A stretch of 64,000 nt of DNA from Halocafeteria seosinensis (taxonomy: Eukaryota > Sar > Bigyra > Bicosoecida), in the NCBI GenBank assembly GCA_001687465.1, contig LVLI01000194.1, forward strand, positions 281,632 to 345,631, read 5' to 3'. The position numbers and the translations under genes are program-made. Positions within the stretch are counted from its first letter, which is position 1, and each line of letters begins with the position of its first letter. The notes under the pieces were generated by a model, which did no database searches, had not been told where the DNA came from, and saw only the letters and a program-made list of their open reading frames with translations. Below are positions 32,059 through 45,164 of this stretch, piece by piece.

Positions 32059-33834
32059 ATGGACGTTTACTCTCCCGAGCAAGCTGAGATCCAACGATGG
32101 CGAAAGAAAGCGCTGAGATACAGCTACCTCCATAAGCAATACACGCGCGCCTGGCGCAAATTGTCCAAGAGAATCGAGGAATTAGCCCAAGATAATATAC
32201 AGTATGTTGGGTGAATTATCTTCCGTTGATGCATGGGTGCATATTCTCATTGTCGTATTTGGAATGTGCAGGAAAGAGCGAGAGATTGAGAGGCTCTTGG
32301 AGGCTCTACGAGCCATTTTACCCCAGTTATGCAGCCATACAGAGGAGAATTCAAGGGATGATGTAGAGGATAAATTGAAGGAAATACTCGATAACAGGCT
32401 CTTCTGTGCCATAGGGATTCCCCACAGGCTTCCCGAATGCAAACAGCACGATAGCACGCAAACGACAGTGGAGGAGCAGAATTCACCGTCAAAAACGCAG
32501 ACGCAAACTCGAGCGAGTCCTTCAGATGATACCTACAGGAAGAGGAATAACAAAAGGCCTTCGCCCTCGAACCGCACTCAAGGAGAAGCGAATACGAGTG
32601 CGCAGCTTAATCGAGAGGAGCAACAGTCGTCCGACAGTGCTGGACGAAGAACTACGCCTTTGAAGCTTGCAAAAGTGGAAGCAGACGATGAAGACGACGC
32701 GATTGTCATAACTGAGAGCCAAACTTCAAATGAGGAAAATACTGACGATGATAATGGTCCTGTGAGTGCGAATGTGCTCCCAGAAAGAAGAGACACACTC
32801 ACTACTGACGGATCTGAAGCAGGGGAGGAAATGCAATCGCAGCAAAGTGAAGACTGTGCGAATCCTGGCAGAAATTTCCGGAAACAATATGAAGAGCACC
32901 GTGAACTCGTTAGCAGTGGCTCCTCTGCTCAGACTGGTAATGGTGCTTACCAACCATCTAGCGAAGCGACACAGAAAACTCACCGACCGGGTCGAGGGAG
33001 CACTGGTACTATTCCAACCCGCTCGCACACAGCAGAAGGAAGCACGCAAAGTCCTAGCTATCATTGGGGTACCCATTCCAGTACAGAATACCGAAAGACT
33101 AGCGCAGAAGCTATTGTAGTGGATCACTCAGAACCTTGTGCTGGCCCTGACCGGAAGGTACCACCACATTTGAAGCAGACGGCAACTTCCAGTCTACGAG
33201 CTAGATTGGGAAAAGCAAAGAATGCAGCACCCACGACAACTTTTCCCACTACAGTGACTGCTGCAGTATCAGAAAGTATAACGAGGACAACGATGCCGCA
33301 ACCAAGTCAAAACTCGATTTCTGAAAATGAAGAGTCAATCCGTCTTATGGCTGAGTTAGGCAACTGCGATTTCGAACAGGATGATGCTAGTGTTACGGTA
33401 TGTCTGCGCATTCGTGTCCATTAAGATTGATTGTATTCAAAATGATCCATGTAACGAAGTTTTTGCACCACAGGTACCAACTAGAGATGATACCGAGGCT
33501 ACCTCTTCCTCGAAACCACGGGGTGAACCTAGCCATAGGTATACCGAAGTGGTACGCAATCGAGACGAACGAGAAGCCATGCGAGGATTTAATTGCGATC
33601 AGTGCCGACAAGTAAGTGACCAGCAGAATTAAGCCAACAATCATTACCCCTGGTGCATCTGTCACCACAAGTTATTCGCTTCTTTCTTCGCAGTTCTACG
33701 CGAATTTGGGAAGTAAGGAATTGGAGGAAGCAGCGGTACAGTGTTCATCGCGTCATCGTCACCACCACACCCCACCAAGTACTCCGGACGGCTATTGGGA
33801 GAATCTTTGGATTGGGTCTCCGTCGCAACGATAG
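32059..33834 (+). CDS. RBBP8: CtIP/Sae2/Com1-like DNA-end resection factor
   Basis: Exons 32059-32201, 32272-33397, 33474-33611 and 33694-33834 give 515 residues. The N-terminus is a predicted coiled coil (residues 1-75), as in CtIP where it mediates tetramerisation. The middle is long, low-complexity and Ser/Thr-rich. The C-terminal 92 residues, encoded by the last two exons, are the SAE2 domain: RYTEVVRNRDEREAMRGFNC then DQCRQFYANLG, and CSSRHRHHHTPPSTPDGYW. These match the conserved CxxC...RHR..PPxTP..(F/Y)W core. The protein activates the MRE11-RAD50 nuclease to start resection of double-strand breaks. The conserved C-terminal core makes the call firm; the name RBBP8/COM1/SAE2 depends on lineage. 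Confidence 0.9.
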
Positions 33835-34014
33835 CGAGACGTCCGAAAAAAGTAAATAAGATATACACATGCAGCATCGTTATAAGAACCTATATTAGAA
33901 AGTAGAATTTTGCATTGCCCATGCAGAACTGTTACAAGGAAGTCCTCGTAGAAACGTATTGCTAACTAATATGAGAAGCACGGCTATATATTTCTGTTTA
34001 TATTTCATATCTAT

Positions 34015-35334
34015 CTACGTTTCATCTGCATCTTCCGCGTGTTCTCTTGTTGAAGCACCTTGACTGTCGGCAGAACTATCTGCCTTTCCACCACTCTCCT
34101 TAGACTTTGGTACACCAGCGGACGTTTGAGATCCTAAGCCTGATAGCTTCTTATCCAGTAAACGCAAAGCGCGAGCGCGTCGTCTATCAGCTAGCGGGTC
34201 GCTTGCCGCCGCCGCTGCTGGTCTCCCTGATCCTTTATCGTTGGGTTTCGCGTAGTGGTTATGGTATCTGGGTGCCGACGAGGTGCTTGGTTCTGCTGTA
34301 GAGGCTGCCGCGTCGGCGCTTTTTGTACCCGATGGTTGTTCATCCTCTTCCACACACGATATATTTTTGCCTAGCATAACTAAAGGCTTAAAGAGGCGTC
34401 CAACGACAAATGCATTGCTAACTGCGTCCGGTAAAGACTCTTCTAACTCCGACGTTATTGGTAAGAAGCCCAGGACCAGACATGTACCAACAAAGGCTGC
34501 ATACACAAGAATAAACCAAAGCGTGGGCTTTATAAACAGTAACTCAGCAGTGGGAAAGATACATATATGGACGTACCACACGCCATAAAAACAAGGTTAG
34601 AAAGATCATCCGAGACCAATGTATCGAAAACACTAAGAGCCACAATCGTGAGTGGACAGTATCGTGTACTTATAACGAGTATCCTGGGTCGCGATACTGT
34701 CTGTTGGGAGGCTTGTCCTAATTCAGCATCTCCTTCGGAAGGCGCCTCGGTGCCCTGGGGGATAGGTAGTTCGACCCTAATGTTATTTTTCTGGCACGTG
34801 GGGTCCGCCACGGTGGCCAGGATGGAGAGCGTCATGACCAATGAAAAAATGCCTCCGTGGTTCGTAAAGCTGCATACAGTCCCAGATGATATAATTTATG
34901 ACTTCATCCAAGCACTTTGTAGCGCTGTCCACGTACTAATAGTATTCATCGGCGGTGACAACATAGTACACCGAGAAGAGTATGGTGGTGAGTAGTCCAT
35001 TCACCGCGATGCTCACCCATAGCCATTTCGCATACACCAATTTCGGGAGGAATTTCTCACAGGGATAGCTCAGATACAGTATGCAGGGAATGAACACGAT
35101 GAGCCATACGTATCCGGGCGCCACCAGGGCACTGGTGACGATGTTCCACAGATAATGCCCTCCAAATAGAGTATGCCCAGGCTGCAGAGCCAGAATGTTG
35201 GCCATCGCCTTCGAGTTCAGAGCAAGCAGAGAGCTGAGGAGAGTCCCCAGCACCAGCCATAGCGTGGTACGCGCATTCTGAAGCAAAGCATGGCCATATT
35301 GCTGCAGATTAAAGGCTGTTCGACCCGAGTCCAT
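34015..35334 (-). CDS. TMEM115: TMEM115-like Golgi membrane protein (rhomboid-like)
   Basis: Exons 35334-34937, 34869-34577 and 34496-34015 give 390 residues. The first half holds several transmembrane segments with the family pattern LALQPGHTLFGGHYLWNIVT and APGYVWLIVFIPCILYLSYP, then a long loop, then further membrane segments (FMACAFVGTCLVLGFLPI). The C-terminus is cytosolic and includes DPLADRRRARALRLLDKKL, the counterpart of the family's AERRR..AL..L motif, followed by an acidic tail. In animals TMEM115 is a Golgi protein linked to retrograde transport and glycosylation. The 80-nt intron 34576-34497 was placed because it restores the frame and continues the membrane segment. The sequence is divergent, so the assignment rests on topology and motifs. 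Confidence 0.78.
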
Positions 35335-35700
35335 TGTGTGCGCTTTTCTCTACAAAAACCACCCTGTCCCTTAAAAAAACCCACTGCTGGATGGGTTGGG
35401 GGTATGCTCTCCTGCCTGGAACAACGCTGTAAAGTGTGCGCATACACGGTCATGGTGCATGAATGGAAGGAAGTTAAGTCTGCGAAAAGATTGCTGCCTT
35501 CCAGAAGAGAGAACCGAATTGTGCTGCTACACAAACGGAAAAAAAATTAAACAATTGGACAGCTGCTCTGGTACGATAAGAATGAAAATGCATTGCTGGA
35601 TTAGTTTTGGTTCGGGAGAGCTTTATTTCTTTGTTCCTACGTCTACAGCCTTTACTATTAGGATCTGTCCGGGATTCTTCCCTCTTCTGGTATTGACGGT
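35335..35700. other. Intergenic gap, nothing recognised
   Basis: 366 bp between the TMEM115-like start and the NUP133 stop, both on the minus strand. I see no gene, repeat or palindrome of note. Confidence 0.5.
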
Positions 35701-38700
35701 TCAAATGGATGAAGTTATGAAAGACTTTACGGCGGGAAGCAATTCCTCAATTTCTGCAGGAGAATACCCCTTAGATATCGCTACTTCACCGAACTGCTTG
35801 GCGGCATCATCCAAAACAGTCGGGTCGGTTAGCATAACCTTCACATTGGGCCGGCGACGATCTGCCATCAACAGTGTCTGCAGAGTCTCAAACATCTTGC
35901 AGAAGGTGATTGGCGCTTCGCCAGTTGATGACAAGCCATTGTCGTGCATCTCTCTGACTCGAAGCAATAGCATGTCGAGATCAACTACCAAAGATGCTCG
36001 GACAACAAGCACAAACAGTTCGTGCGCTGAAGACATATCCTGGTCAAGTGGACTCCGCACTGTTGATTGGATGCCGGATGGTGTTTCCGCTTCCGAAGCA
36101 AACACGCTGACATCCCCATCGGCAAGGCGAGCTGTCAAACTGTTAAATCGTTTGTAATGCGAGTCATCCACATTGTTCGAACCGTCGGGGAACCGCTCTC
36201 GCGTTCGATGGAGTTGGGCCAGTTGATACACAATCTGAGCAGCCTGCCCCAGGCAATAGCCAGCATCTAATGGAGTTTTACGACTTTGCTCCAACAACTC
36301 GACGCAGTAGCGTACGGCAGCGACAGGATAATTGGTATTGTGAGAGCCACCGCTAATTCCATGTCCCTCATTGTTACTTATGCCGACGACAAAGTGCGTG
36401 TCGTTAATTAAACCAGCGGCATTGTGGAATACCCATATTTCGTCATTGCATCGTTTCAGAATACCTTTCGCACTGTCTACCTCTTCCACATATTGCCCGA
36501 CTCTAGATCTTGGAGAATCGCCTTGCTTCAGTGTAATCAAAGCAGCAAGTTTACCAAGAGATGCACACACTGTTGTAGAAGCATATTCACTTCCGTCTGA
36601 CGGAGCGCTAATGCAGCTCTTGGATATTTTTTCCTTATTCGCATTGCTTGAATGGGTAGGTTCCTTATACTGCGAAATAGAGCACATTGCAGTGGCAGAA
36701 ATATTGCAGAGCTTCACCCTACACTGCTCCATAAGCTGGTTTTCTTGTTTACTCGCTACTTCGCTGTACCAGAGTTGTTTGGTGGACGCAAGCCGAAGGA
36801 GTAACACACCAACAACATCAGTCCGATGCTGTAATACTAGCTTGTTGAATATTTCATTCCATGGATTCCTTGCTTGCAAAAACGCCGATTCTGATTTCAC
36901 GGCTTGGCACAGTATAGAGAATACGTCACTGGCGAATACCAGAAGGGATGATAAGTATCCTGAGTACATTGGGCTGGCTTGGCGGGATGTGCGTGGCGCT
37001 AACGGTTCTCCAGCTCTACGGAACAGATGCTCGACGAATACTCCTGCAAAGTTGGCGCCTGATAGCGAGGGACCAAACATATACAGATCCTGCCTGAAAT
37101 TGTCGACTTTCCTCAGTTCCCTGTAGCAGGAAACGATTGATAAGATGCTCCGAATGTCTAGTCGACATGTAGCATTAGCAAGCGGTAGGCAGCCTAACAT
37201 TCCCTTTTCTACTCCAATCTGCTTGGCAGCAGGAGAACAGTACAGCGTCATCGTGATATCATCTGTTCGATTGATATCCTGTAGAAGCAAAGGAACCGAG
37301 TCTTTTCGGTTGCCAAACCACCCAAACACCTCCAAACTTTCATTCACTTTGGGGGCTACGGTCCTGCTTAGTGTACGGGAGAGAGCTGCTGGCCCTTGAG
37401 GCAGCATAGCACTACCGATAGCAAGCAGGAATTGCCTTCTTCGTTCATCCCCAGGAGGCTGTAATGCAAGCGATATGCTCTGACGAAGGATACGTGTCGC
37501 TGCCGGCCTAGAGTCTAAAGGGAGGTAATCAAAATTAGATAATAGCTCACAACATAAATGCACGAGCAAGTCCCATGATGGACCAATCGCACGTTCGGTC
37601 CGCGTCTCGGTAAGTCCAACGGTCACCAAAGGCATAACGCAGTTGAGCTTGAAGTTGAATTTTTCTATACGCGCTTTCTCAATATTCCCTCGAGTTAGAC
37701 CAGCAACTTCTCGTACCGTAGCGAGGATGGTGCGACATACAGATTCAGCACCCTTCAAGCAGTCATTTCCAGCTTTACTGTCATTCTCAATCCACGAATG
37801 TAGGTCCACGGATGAGACTGGTTTGTCGCTTGGGGGTAACTCGTAGAAAGAGTGCCATCTCGCTACATGCGCTTGAGCGGAGAGGATACACGTTAGCATA
37901 CAGTCTATGCAAACATCTTGCAAGTCAGAATCCGAAGCCTTGCTCTCTAGCTCATCGCGGTGGGGATTTTGCAAGAATTGAGAGATCAGTTGCAACAGAC
38001 TTTGGAACTTGGTCATACTACTAAATACAACATGCCACGGGCTGAGTCCAGCCCGAGCAATGCCGTGGACATTAGTGGTAATCTTCTTTGTCAGCCTACC
38101 AATTATCCATCCCGTTAGCGTGACAATGCCTTCGCAATGAGTTGCTGAACGATCCCATTCCTCCTCACCAATTATTCTAGACTTCTGACCCTCGCTGAGT
38201 TTCAACCGTTCCTTCGCAAGAGAACCAATCTCAAATTGAGACGAAGCACTTTCATGCAAGGCTGTAAATGAAATCACTGAAGCAAGTCTACTACCATGAT
38301 CGCTTAATAACCTACGGGTGGCTCGAGAAGCCTTTTGCAAGAATCCGAGCCTCTTCAACAGAAAAACTAGGAGAATGTGTTTTATCGCTTTGCTGTTGAG
38401 CATATCCCAAGGATGTTCGCCGTCACTTCGACTGCTTCCCCTGGGTTGTGGTTTCTGATCCATTATGTGGTTTGACACGTTTTCAATCGCTGAATCAATA
38501 GCAGAAGAGTTTTCCTCTGACGATTGGCCTTGTCCACAAAGTGGTTGAAGGGCATCCTGCACTTGAGTCGTAAGCTCCTCTGGAAGATCAATTCCGCTTC
38601 CATGAGTTCCAGCTTCTGTAAAAGCTGTAAGACGGCAAACACCCTCGTCGAACAGGGACCGTATTGCGACAGACAGTCCACGCCCAATTTGATCCGAGCT

Positions 38701-40722
38701 CAAACTTGCCTCCTGGCGAGTGCTGACGTCATCAAAGGAATGATTTTCAGTAACATATTCACGAACGATCCGCGCAAGTGCAGTTACCGTGGCCTGCGGT
38801 AGTACCCTCAAGAAAGGAAAACTTAAGGGGGTACCTTCTTCTGCATTTCTTGGAGTGCTCGGAAACGGGGATGGTGAGTCCAGGAAACGGGAGTGCAGAT
38901 CGATAGCTACAGAATACTGATCATAAAACACTGTCGATAGAGAACTATCAGAACTTGTCCCGGCAAAAGCCAAATGAGGATATTCAGTTGGTCTAGGAAA
39001 AGCCTTAGTTTCAGATGGAGGGTTAAGCACGATCACATCCAGAGTGGGTGATGCGGGATACCTTGTTGGTCCCATCTGTATCGTGCCGATGACACTCAGC
39101 TCTACCTGGGATCTCCCACTGTACGACAGTGTTGTTGGCGGGAACAATACCAACGCCCTGTTGTCATCCTCTGCACTCAACACGGGAACGGCTTCAGTTT
39201 CGTCAAACATGGCACCAAGCAACCTGGATGGTGCAGGAAGGTCTATCGATTCCAGCTCGTTTTCGAAGGTTCGTTCTGGGTCCGGAATTCTCTCGAGTAT
39301 GGCCTCCTTCTCCAACGCATGTGGCAATTGAACCCTTGATGCTAGTCTGATTGAGTCGTCATTGGCGAATGTTGAATCTGTAGAAATACTATATACATCC
39401 AAACTGTAGCTTCTTTCCAGGGTGTCGTACCAGAGCACTATCACACGTAGGGATGGCTGAACAGTGAGGATTTGGAAGGAGATCGGCAATCTACTGGAAG
39501 CACCATCTTGGCGAAGAGGCAGGGACATGTCGCCTCTCAATTCCATATCGAACCCACTAGAAATTCGATACAAAATAAGTTTGGACGGCGTGAGAATCAT
39601 GATATCAGACGAGTTTGAAACGAATTCCAGCTGTTTCATCTGAATAACACCACCTTCAGCGATAGATATCCCCCGGCGGACCCGAAAACTGCTTTCTTCG
39701 ACCGTACTATCGTCTCCTGTTGGTTTTGCGGAAAAATATTGGAAGTCGTCTGAGCCATCTTGTCCTCGTCGAGACCTTTGGGAAGACCCCAACCAGGATG
39801 TAAGCCGCGATGACCAGGAGCCTAGAAGCCCGTATCCGTCGCTGGACGACATTTTATTCCTTTCTTCCGCATCAGCAAAGTACCCCGTCACCGTCACTTC
39901 TCTTAGCTCACCGTCGTCTACTTTAACCGCGTGTAACATATGTCCAAAGCTCCCGCATATAATAGTATGTACCTCAGTCGACCAGCTGGTGTTCTCGCTC
40001 AGTGCGTGGGAACTAGACAACTTATTCAACGGATGCAAAACAGTGGGAGCTTCCCCTTCAAATAAGTTAACTACCCGCGAATCACAGTGACCTACGAAGT
40101 AGCTCTTCCATCTTCCTTCCTGTGTAACTCGATTCTGATCATGGTCTTCCGAGGACCAAAAGCAAGCCGTGTATTCTCTACCTGAGGCGATACTGGGGGT
40201 TGCTACGACGGCCGTTATGGCCACTTCTACGTTATCAATTCCCACAGCATCTGCATCACTTCTGTCATTCTTCGTCGAGTTTAATTCTTGGACACAAAGC
40301 AGATTGGGTAGTATTTTCAGTTCTTTGGCCTGTTGTGGGTGGGCTGTCCGACAAATATACACGATTCCTCTCTCCCTATTAGAAGCCGGATACCTGTATA
40401 CCGCCACAAACCCGAGAGAGTGCACCCAATACCACCCTTGGGAGGTTCCAGCCTGTATGGGAGCCTCTGTAGGAGTCATAAATGAGCCAAATAAGACAAA
40501 TTTTGATTCAAAATGGCACTTTCACAGAGCCCTTCTGGGCTCTTACCTTTCCTCCGAGCCCCCGAGATCATTTTCTGCACCTCTGGTGGATACTGGGCCA
40601 CTGCATGAAGCGTATCAACGAGATGAAAATGGTATTATTCATCCATAATGTAATGACAAAGGGCAAGGAGAATTCGCCAACATACCCTCTACTCGGTCCT
40701 CCGGCCGTGGTCGTTTAGGCAT
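35701..40722 (-). CDS. NUP133: Nucleoporin Nup133
   Basis: Three exons (40722-40686, 40600-40547, 40466-35701) give 1618 residues; the small first exons add MPKRPRPEDRVE and VAQYPPEVQKMISGARRK before the ORF. The N-terminal third is a beta-propeller-like region starting at GWYWVHSLGFVAVYRY. At about residues 241-258 is GYGLLGSWSSRLTSWLGSS, equivalent in position and composition to the ALPS membrane-curvature sensor of human Nup133. The remaining 1000 or so residues are helical, as in Nup133/Nup155 C-terminal domains, ending in short helices (FGEVAISKGYSPAEIEELLP). Nup133 is the tip subunit of the Y complex of the nuclear pore. The protein is somewhat longer than human (1156 residues). The family call is good but based on layout and the ALPS motif. 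Confidence 0.82.
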
Positions 40723-41419
40723 TGTTTTCGATGCTTCTACGTATCAAACCGGATGCACACAGACAAACATTGGATATACAACATGCAAACCAATTTGTTT
40801 TGGAAATAAACCGGTATGTAACGAGATAATGGCAAAGAATGGTCCTGGGCACGGTGAGCTAGGGCCGAAGGGGACCTGGGCAGGGTGGCAACGCCGCCCC
40901 GAGGCATTATCCACGAATTCTTGGAAGAGAGAGAGGCAAAGGGGACTCGCTAGCATATGTAGGTGCTGTGGCAAGTACTGCTGCGATAAGTAATGAGCGA
41001 AACATGAGACTACAACACTTCATTAATCTGTAGTGTATATCTTCGCCTTATCCGATACTAAGTAAGTCCTGGGTTCATCGTGATTTTGTGGTGACATCAT
41101 CATGCAACAACCTTCCAAGAACCTAGGCATGAATTGCACACGAACTGTACCCGTTGCGGTGTGCCGCCATACTCTTAATTTTATCCCCAAGCTGCAATTC
41201 GGTTCGCTACCTCTAGAAAACTCATTACGGTAATGCTGCATCCCTACAAGTGCTCTTCACTTCGTCGCCATGAAGATCCGTCTTATACCGGCTTCGGACC
41301 TACTAACTTGTTAGTCAACACCCATGATGTTTCTTGATCTTCCAGTCGTCAGTCTCATGTTACAAGCACAGATCTTCCACCATGGGCTAAATTCAATGCC
41401 GTAGTACACCCGTACTAAT
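40723..41419. other. Intergenic gap between NUP133 and PRPF6
   Basis: About 700 bp. Minus-strand ORFs of 72-76 codons have no recognisable domain. I see no RNA gene or repeat. Confidence 0.5.
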
Positions 41420-44400
41420 TCATTCATTAACGGGCTCCGATGCTGCCGGTAGCAGTTTCACCACATCTTTCAATATCTGTTCAGTACTCATGCTACGAGC
41501 CATTATAGCTTTCGATACTTTCGTCCACATATGACCATAGCGAGGACTAGCGTCATTACACCGCTTTATAACTTCTTGTTGCTGCTCTTCTGTGCCATGC
41601 TCCAACTCGAACTTGTAGAACCACGCCCAAGAATCGCCAATGTCGGGATCCAATGCAACAGCTCGATTCATCCACCTGCGGACCTTGTCATATCGCCGTT
41701 CGCGCCAAAAGAATCGCGCTACCTGTACAATTACGTGTGGGTCAGAGTCCAGTTTCTTTACTGCATCCTGTGACGCGCGCTTTTGACCCGACTTTGGTTG
41801 TCGAGCAATGTGTTCTGCCCAAATCAGGCCAGAGTTCGGACAAGCCTGTAGGGCTTTGGCCACAGTGTTTTCCACGAGTTTCTCGTTACCCGCCCTTGCT
41901 TCTAACCGAATCGCTTCGACCCACAGTTCGGGCTCACCAGGGTTCTCTTCTCTGCCACGCTCTAGAACAGAGCGTGCTTTAGTCACCGAAGTTGATTTTT
42001 CTTCCAGCCTTGCCGACAAGATCCATAGCGGAATACTATGAGGACATTTCTTCAAAGCCTGCTGATACGTTTTTCTTGCTTTGTCTGTCTCGTTATTGCG
42101 ATTAAAATACTGGCCAAGCATCATCCAGAGCTTGTCGAAATCAGGGTACGACCGGAGTCCTTCCTCTAGGAGTTCCTTCTCTTTCACCGGATTCGATCCT
42201 GGACGATTAGAGTAGGCAGCCTCCCGTTCCAGAAGGGCATACTTCATCCAGACTCTAGGGGTTGGACACGTTTCCGTGCCAAACTTGAGGAATTCGCGAG
42301 CCAATTTATCATTATTATTCTCCCACTCAAGCTTCACACAGGCAAGCAAAATTTCTTCCGACTTGGGATTGTGACTGGATGCATCTTTCAAGATTTGCCT
42401 TGCTTTCTCCACATCTCCTTGAGTAACCCACTTTTCCTTTGCCGCCATAAGCCATAGTACTTCGGCTTTTGGACAATATTTTACCGCATTATTCAAAATA
42501 CGTTCAAGCTCTTCATGGTTCCCGTGCTTTTTCTCCAAACTGGCTGCTTTCAACCATACTTTCTTCCTATCATAGTAGTATTCAAGCATATGTGCATAAG
42601 TCGCACGGGCACATTGAATGTATCCTTTCTCTTCAAACGATTCTGCATCTTCCAGCCATGTACGACGCCGGTCTTCAGGCTCAACACCCATCCCGATGGT
42701 AAAACGAATGATGGCGGAGCATGTTAGCATATGATTAGCCTTCTCTGCCTGTTCCGCATGCTCTAGCCAGGTAGATCTATCAACAATAACTTGCTGCTCC
42801 TTGAGTGCTCCAACCGCTTTCTTGATAATTTTGTCTACGTTGCCCGAATTGCCTTGAGCTTCCTCTAACTTGGCAGCAGCAATCCAAATAGATGGCTCAG
42901 TAGGATTGGCCTTTCTCGCTTCATTCAGTACCTTTCGGGCATTCTCGTACGTCTCAAGTCGCGCCAACGCCAGCCAAAGCTCCACACTCTTGGGCACACA
43001 TTCTACAGCCCGTTGAAGCATAATACGAGCGTCTTCTTCCTCTTCAAGCTCAACCGCCGCTTTCCATAGTCGGACACTATGAGGCACACACTCTAATCCT
43101 CGTCGTAAAACAGCCTTCTTGTTCTGCTTAGTTTCCTCTAGGTCAGCCGCCTTAAGCCAAATCTTAACGCTGTGGGGAATTTTCTTAACAGCGTTCGCCA
43201 AAATTTTGCGGGCATCATCAGGCGAATATAGCCGGGCTGCCTCTAACCAGATATCTTCATCCGTGGGACAGTACTCACACCCTTGCTTAATTATTTTGCG
43301 CGCGGCGGGAAGCTTCTTAGCTGCTTCTTCAAAGCGACAAGCCGCGATCCACGCTGGAGCATGCTTTGGATTTGTCGAAGTAAGAGATTTCATCAACAGC
43401 CTACCCTTCTTAATATCTCTGCACACGATCAAATAAGGTAAACAGGCTTAGTGATGCATTGCAATGTCCTTGGAAAATCTCCACAAAAAAGACGTACGTA
43501 TCATCAATGTCGGGCGCATCGGAATTAAGTCCCTGTAAGTTGGTCAAATACCCCGTCGGGTCGACCACCGTCTGACCACTAACGCTATCGCTCATACGGT
43601 CCAATCGCAAACCTAAAACTTGTCCTCTAGCTTCAGAAAAACCCTGCGCGTAATTAAGTATATATCGGATATATTGCCTGGACGAAATACTGCGACAGTG
43701 GTAGGATATGTCACTTACAGAAATATCGGTAACGTTGCCGCCGGTACTTGCCTCGCCGCTGCCAGTGCTCGTCGCGGCACCTGGTTGGTTGCCGTCAATT
43801 TGAGTTGTATGACTAGAACCTTTCCTCATTTCTATAACATTATCAGGAACTGGCATATGACGCTGGTTCTGATTCTGTTGCTTGTACTTCAAACTGTGGT
43901 CACCAGTTTCAGGAATAGCCTCCCATTCTTCTTGGCTAACTTTAGCTGTGTTAAATCAAACCATTACAAATATTGACAAGCATAACAAGATGATTTAACA
44001 CCAGTGCATAACTAACCTAGATCATCCTTAACGTCGGCAAATTGATCCGCAATTCGCGGTACTTTCGCTCGTTCTTCTTTCATGCGTTCTTTCTCTTTCT
44101 CTTCACTGCGGATCAAACAAGCATAAACGTCACCATAAAAGAGGGATTCCAACAAGGGCCAAAAGGAAGTAGGTGTATTTACCGTCTTCGTTTCCTTCGT
44201 TGGTCCATGTATTCGTCCACCGCTTGGTATATGCGGTCTGCTTCAGCATCATCTGCTTCGTACCTGTAGACAAAGCGTGAATGGTTTTTACAGTAACCAT
44301 AACAATACTATTTTTCCAGAGATAGGCGGGTTCGAAGCACTAACGGTGTATCACTGAAGAGTTTCTCGCCTCCGTAACCTCCCCATTGGTCAAAGTTGGA

Positions 44401-44814
44401 TTCCGACATATCAACAGGACCTCCAGAACTTGCTGACGCCGAATTATTGCCACCCGCGGCAGCGCCACCAGCGGGTTTTGCACCAGAAGCCATCGATCCA
44501 ATGTCCGACCGTGTAGTGAATCCGACAGCGCCTCTCCCGAGGCCTGGAATGTAGCCAGGCTGCAAACACCAAAATGTCACAAATTTCAACCCAGCAATTG
44601 CCAATTCCGAAGTGGCAGAAATAACAAAAAAGGTTTCCAGGGGAATAAACAGGGGAGACACAACCACCCCTTTATTTTAGTCCCCAAGAGCATAATGAAT
44701 CTAAGTTCCCATAGTGAACTGTTTTATCGAATCATAAAGACTGCACAAGCATCGACTTACAGGTGGCTTCATTTTATTCCAGTCCTTGGGACCTTTAACA
44801 TTGACTCCCATCAT
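41420..44814 (-). CDS. PRPF6: Pre-mRNA splicing factor Prp6 (U4/U6.U5 tri-snRNP)
   Basis: Seven exons (44814-44761, 44559-44345, 44263-44183, 44105-44017, 43945-43719, 43643-43498, 43418-41420) give 936 residues, close to the human length of 941. The N-terminal PRP1 domain is unmistakable: GYIPGLGRGAVGFTTRSDIG, YEADDAEADRIYQAVDEYMD, QEEWEAIPE, then RMSDSVSGQTVVDPTGYLTN and DIKKGRLLMKSL. The long last exon codes for HAT/TPR repeats including PNSVRLWKAAVELEE-like VPHSVRLWKAAVELEEEED, LWLALARLETYENARKVLN and DIGDSWAWFYKFELEHGTEE. Prp6 bridges U5 and U4/U6 in the tri-snRNP. The first intron (44760-44560, 201 nt) is unusually long for this window; intron 44344-44264 uses GTTAGT. The gene is divergent from the NUP85 cluster. 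Confidence 0.97.
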
Positions 44815-44935
44815 TTTTCTCGTGCTAAATTCCTCTTCTTAGATTGCTCAATGTACCAACCTCACTGCCAACGCACAGTACGACACAGGCGCGCAGTGTC
44901 TCTTGCCGTCTAATACGGAACCAATAGGAAACGAC

Positions 44936-45163
44936 ATGAACACATGGCTATCAGCTTGCTTTGGGGCAAGCATTTCCCTTCCTCTCCGTTCTACCAAGCA
45001 ATCATTTCGTCGCCTTAAAACTCGAGATTTGAAAGCCACTGGCTGGTATGGTATCTTTGAAGCCTTCCAGCTCATGATATACGGTGTGTTCTGGATCGAT
45101 TTCTTGCGCAAAGGATCGGTATTTGGGTGGATTGAACATAGAGTGGAAGATCTAGCTAGCTAA
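44936..45163 (+). CDS. Small ORF immediately upstream of NUP85
   Basis: An ATG-initiated ORF of 75 residues (MNTWLSACFGASISLPLRST...) with a hydrophobic patch TGWYGIFEAFQLMIYGVFWI that could be one membrane segment. Its TAA stop (45161-45163) is one base before the NUP85 ATG at 45165. It lies in the short divergent gap between PRPF6 and NUP85. I do not recognise a family. It may be a small separate gene, an upstream ORF in the NUP85 leader, or chance. Confidence 0.3.
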   Translation: MNTWLSACFGASISLPLRSTKQSFRRLKTRDLKATGWYGIFEAFQLMIYGVFWIDFLRKGSVFGWIEHRVEDLAS

Positions 45164-45164
45164 A

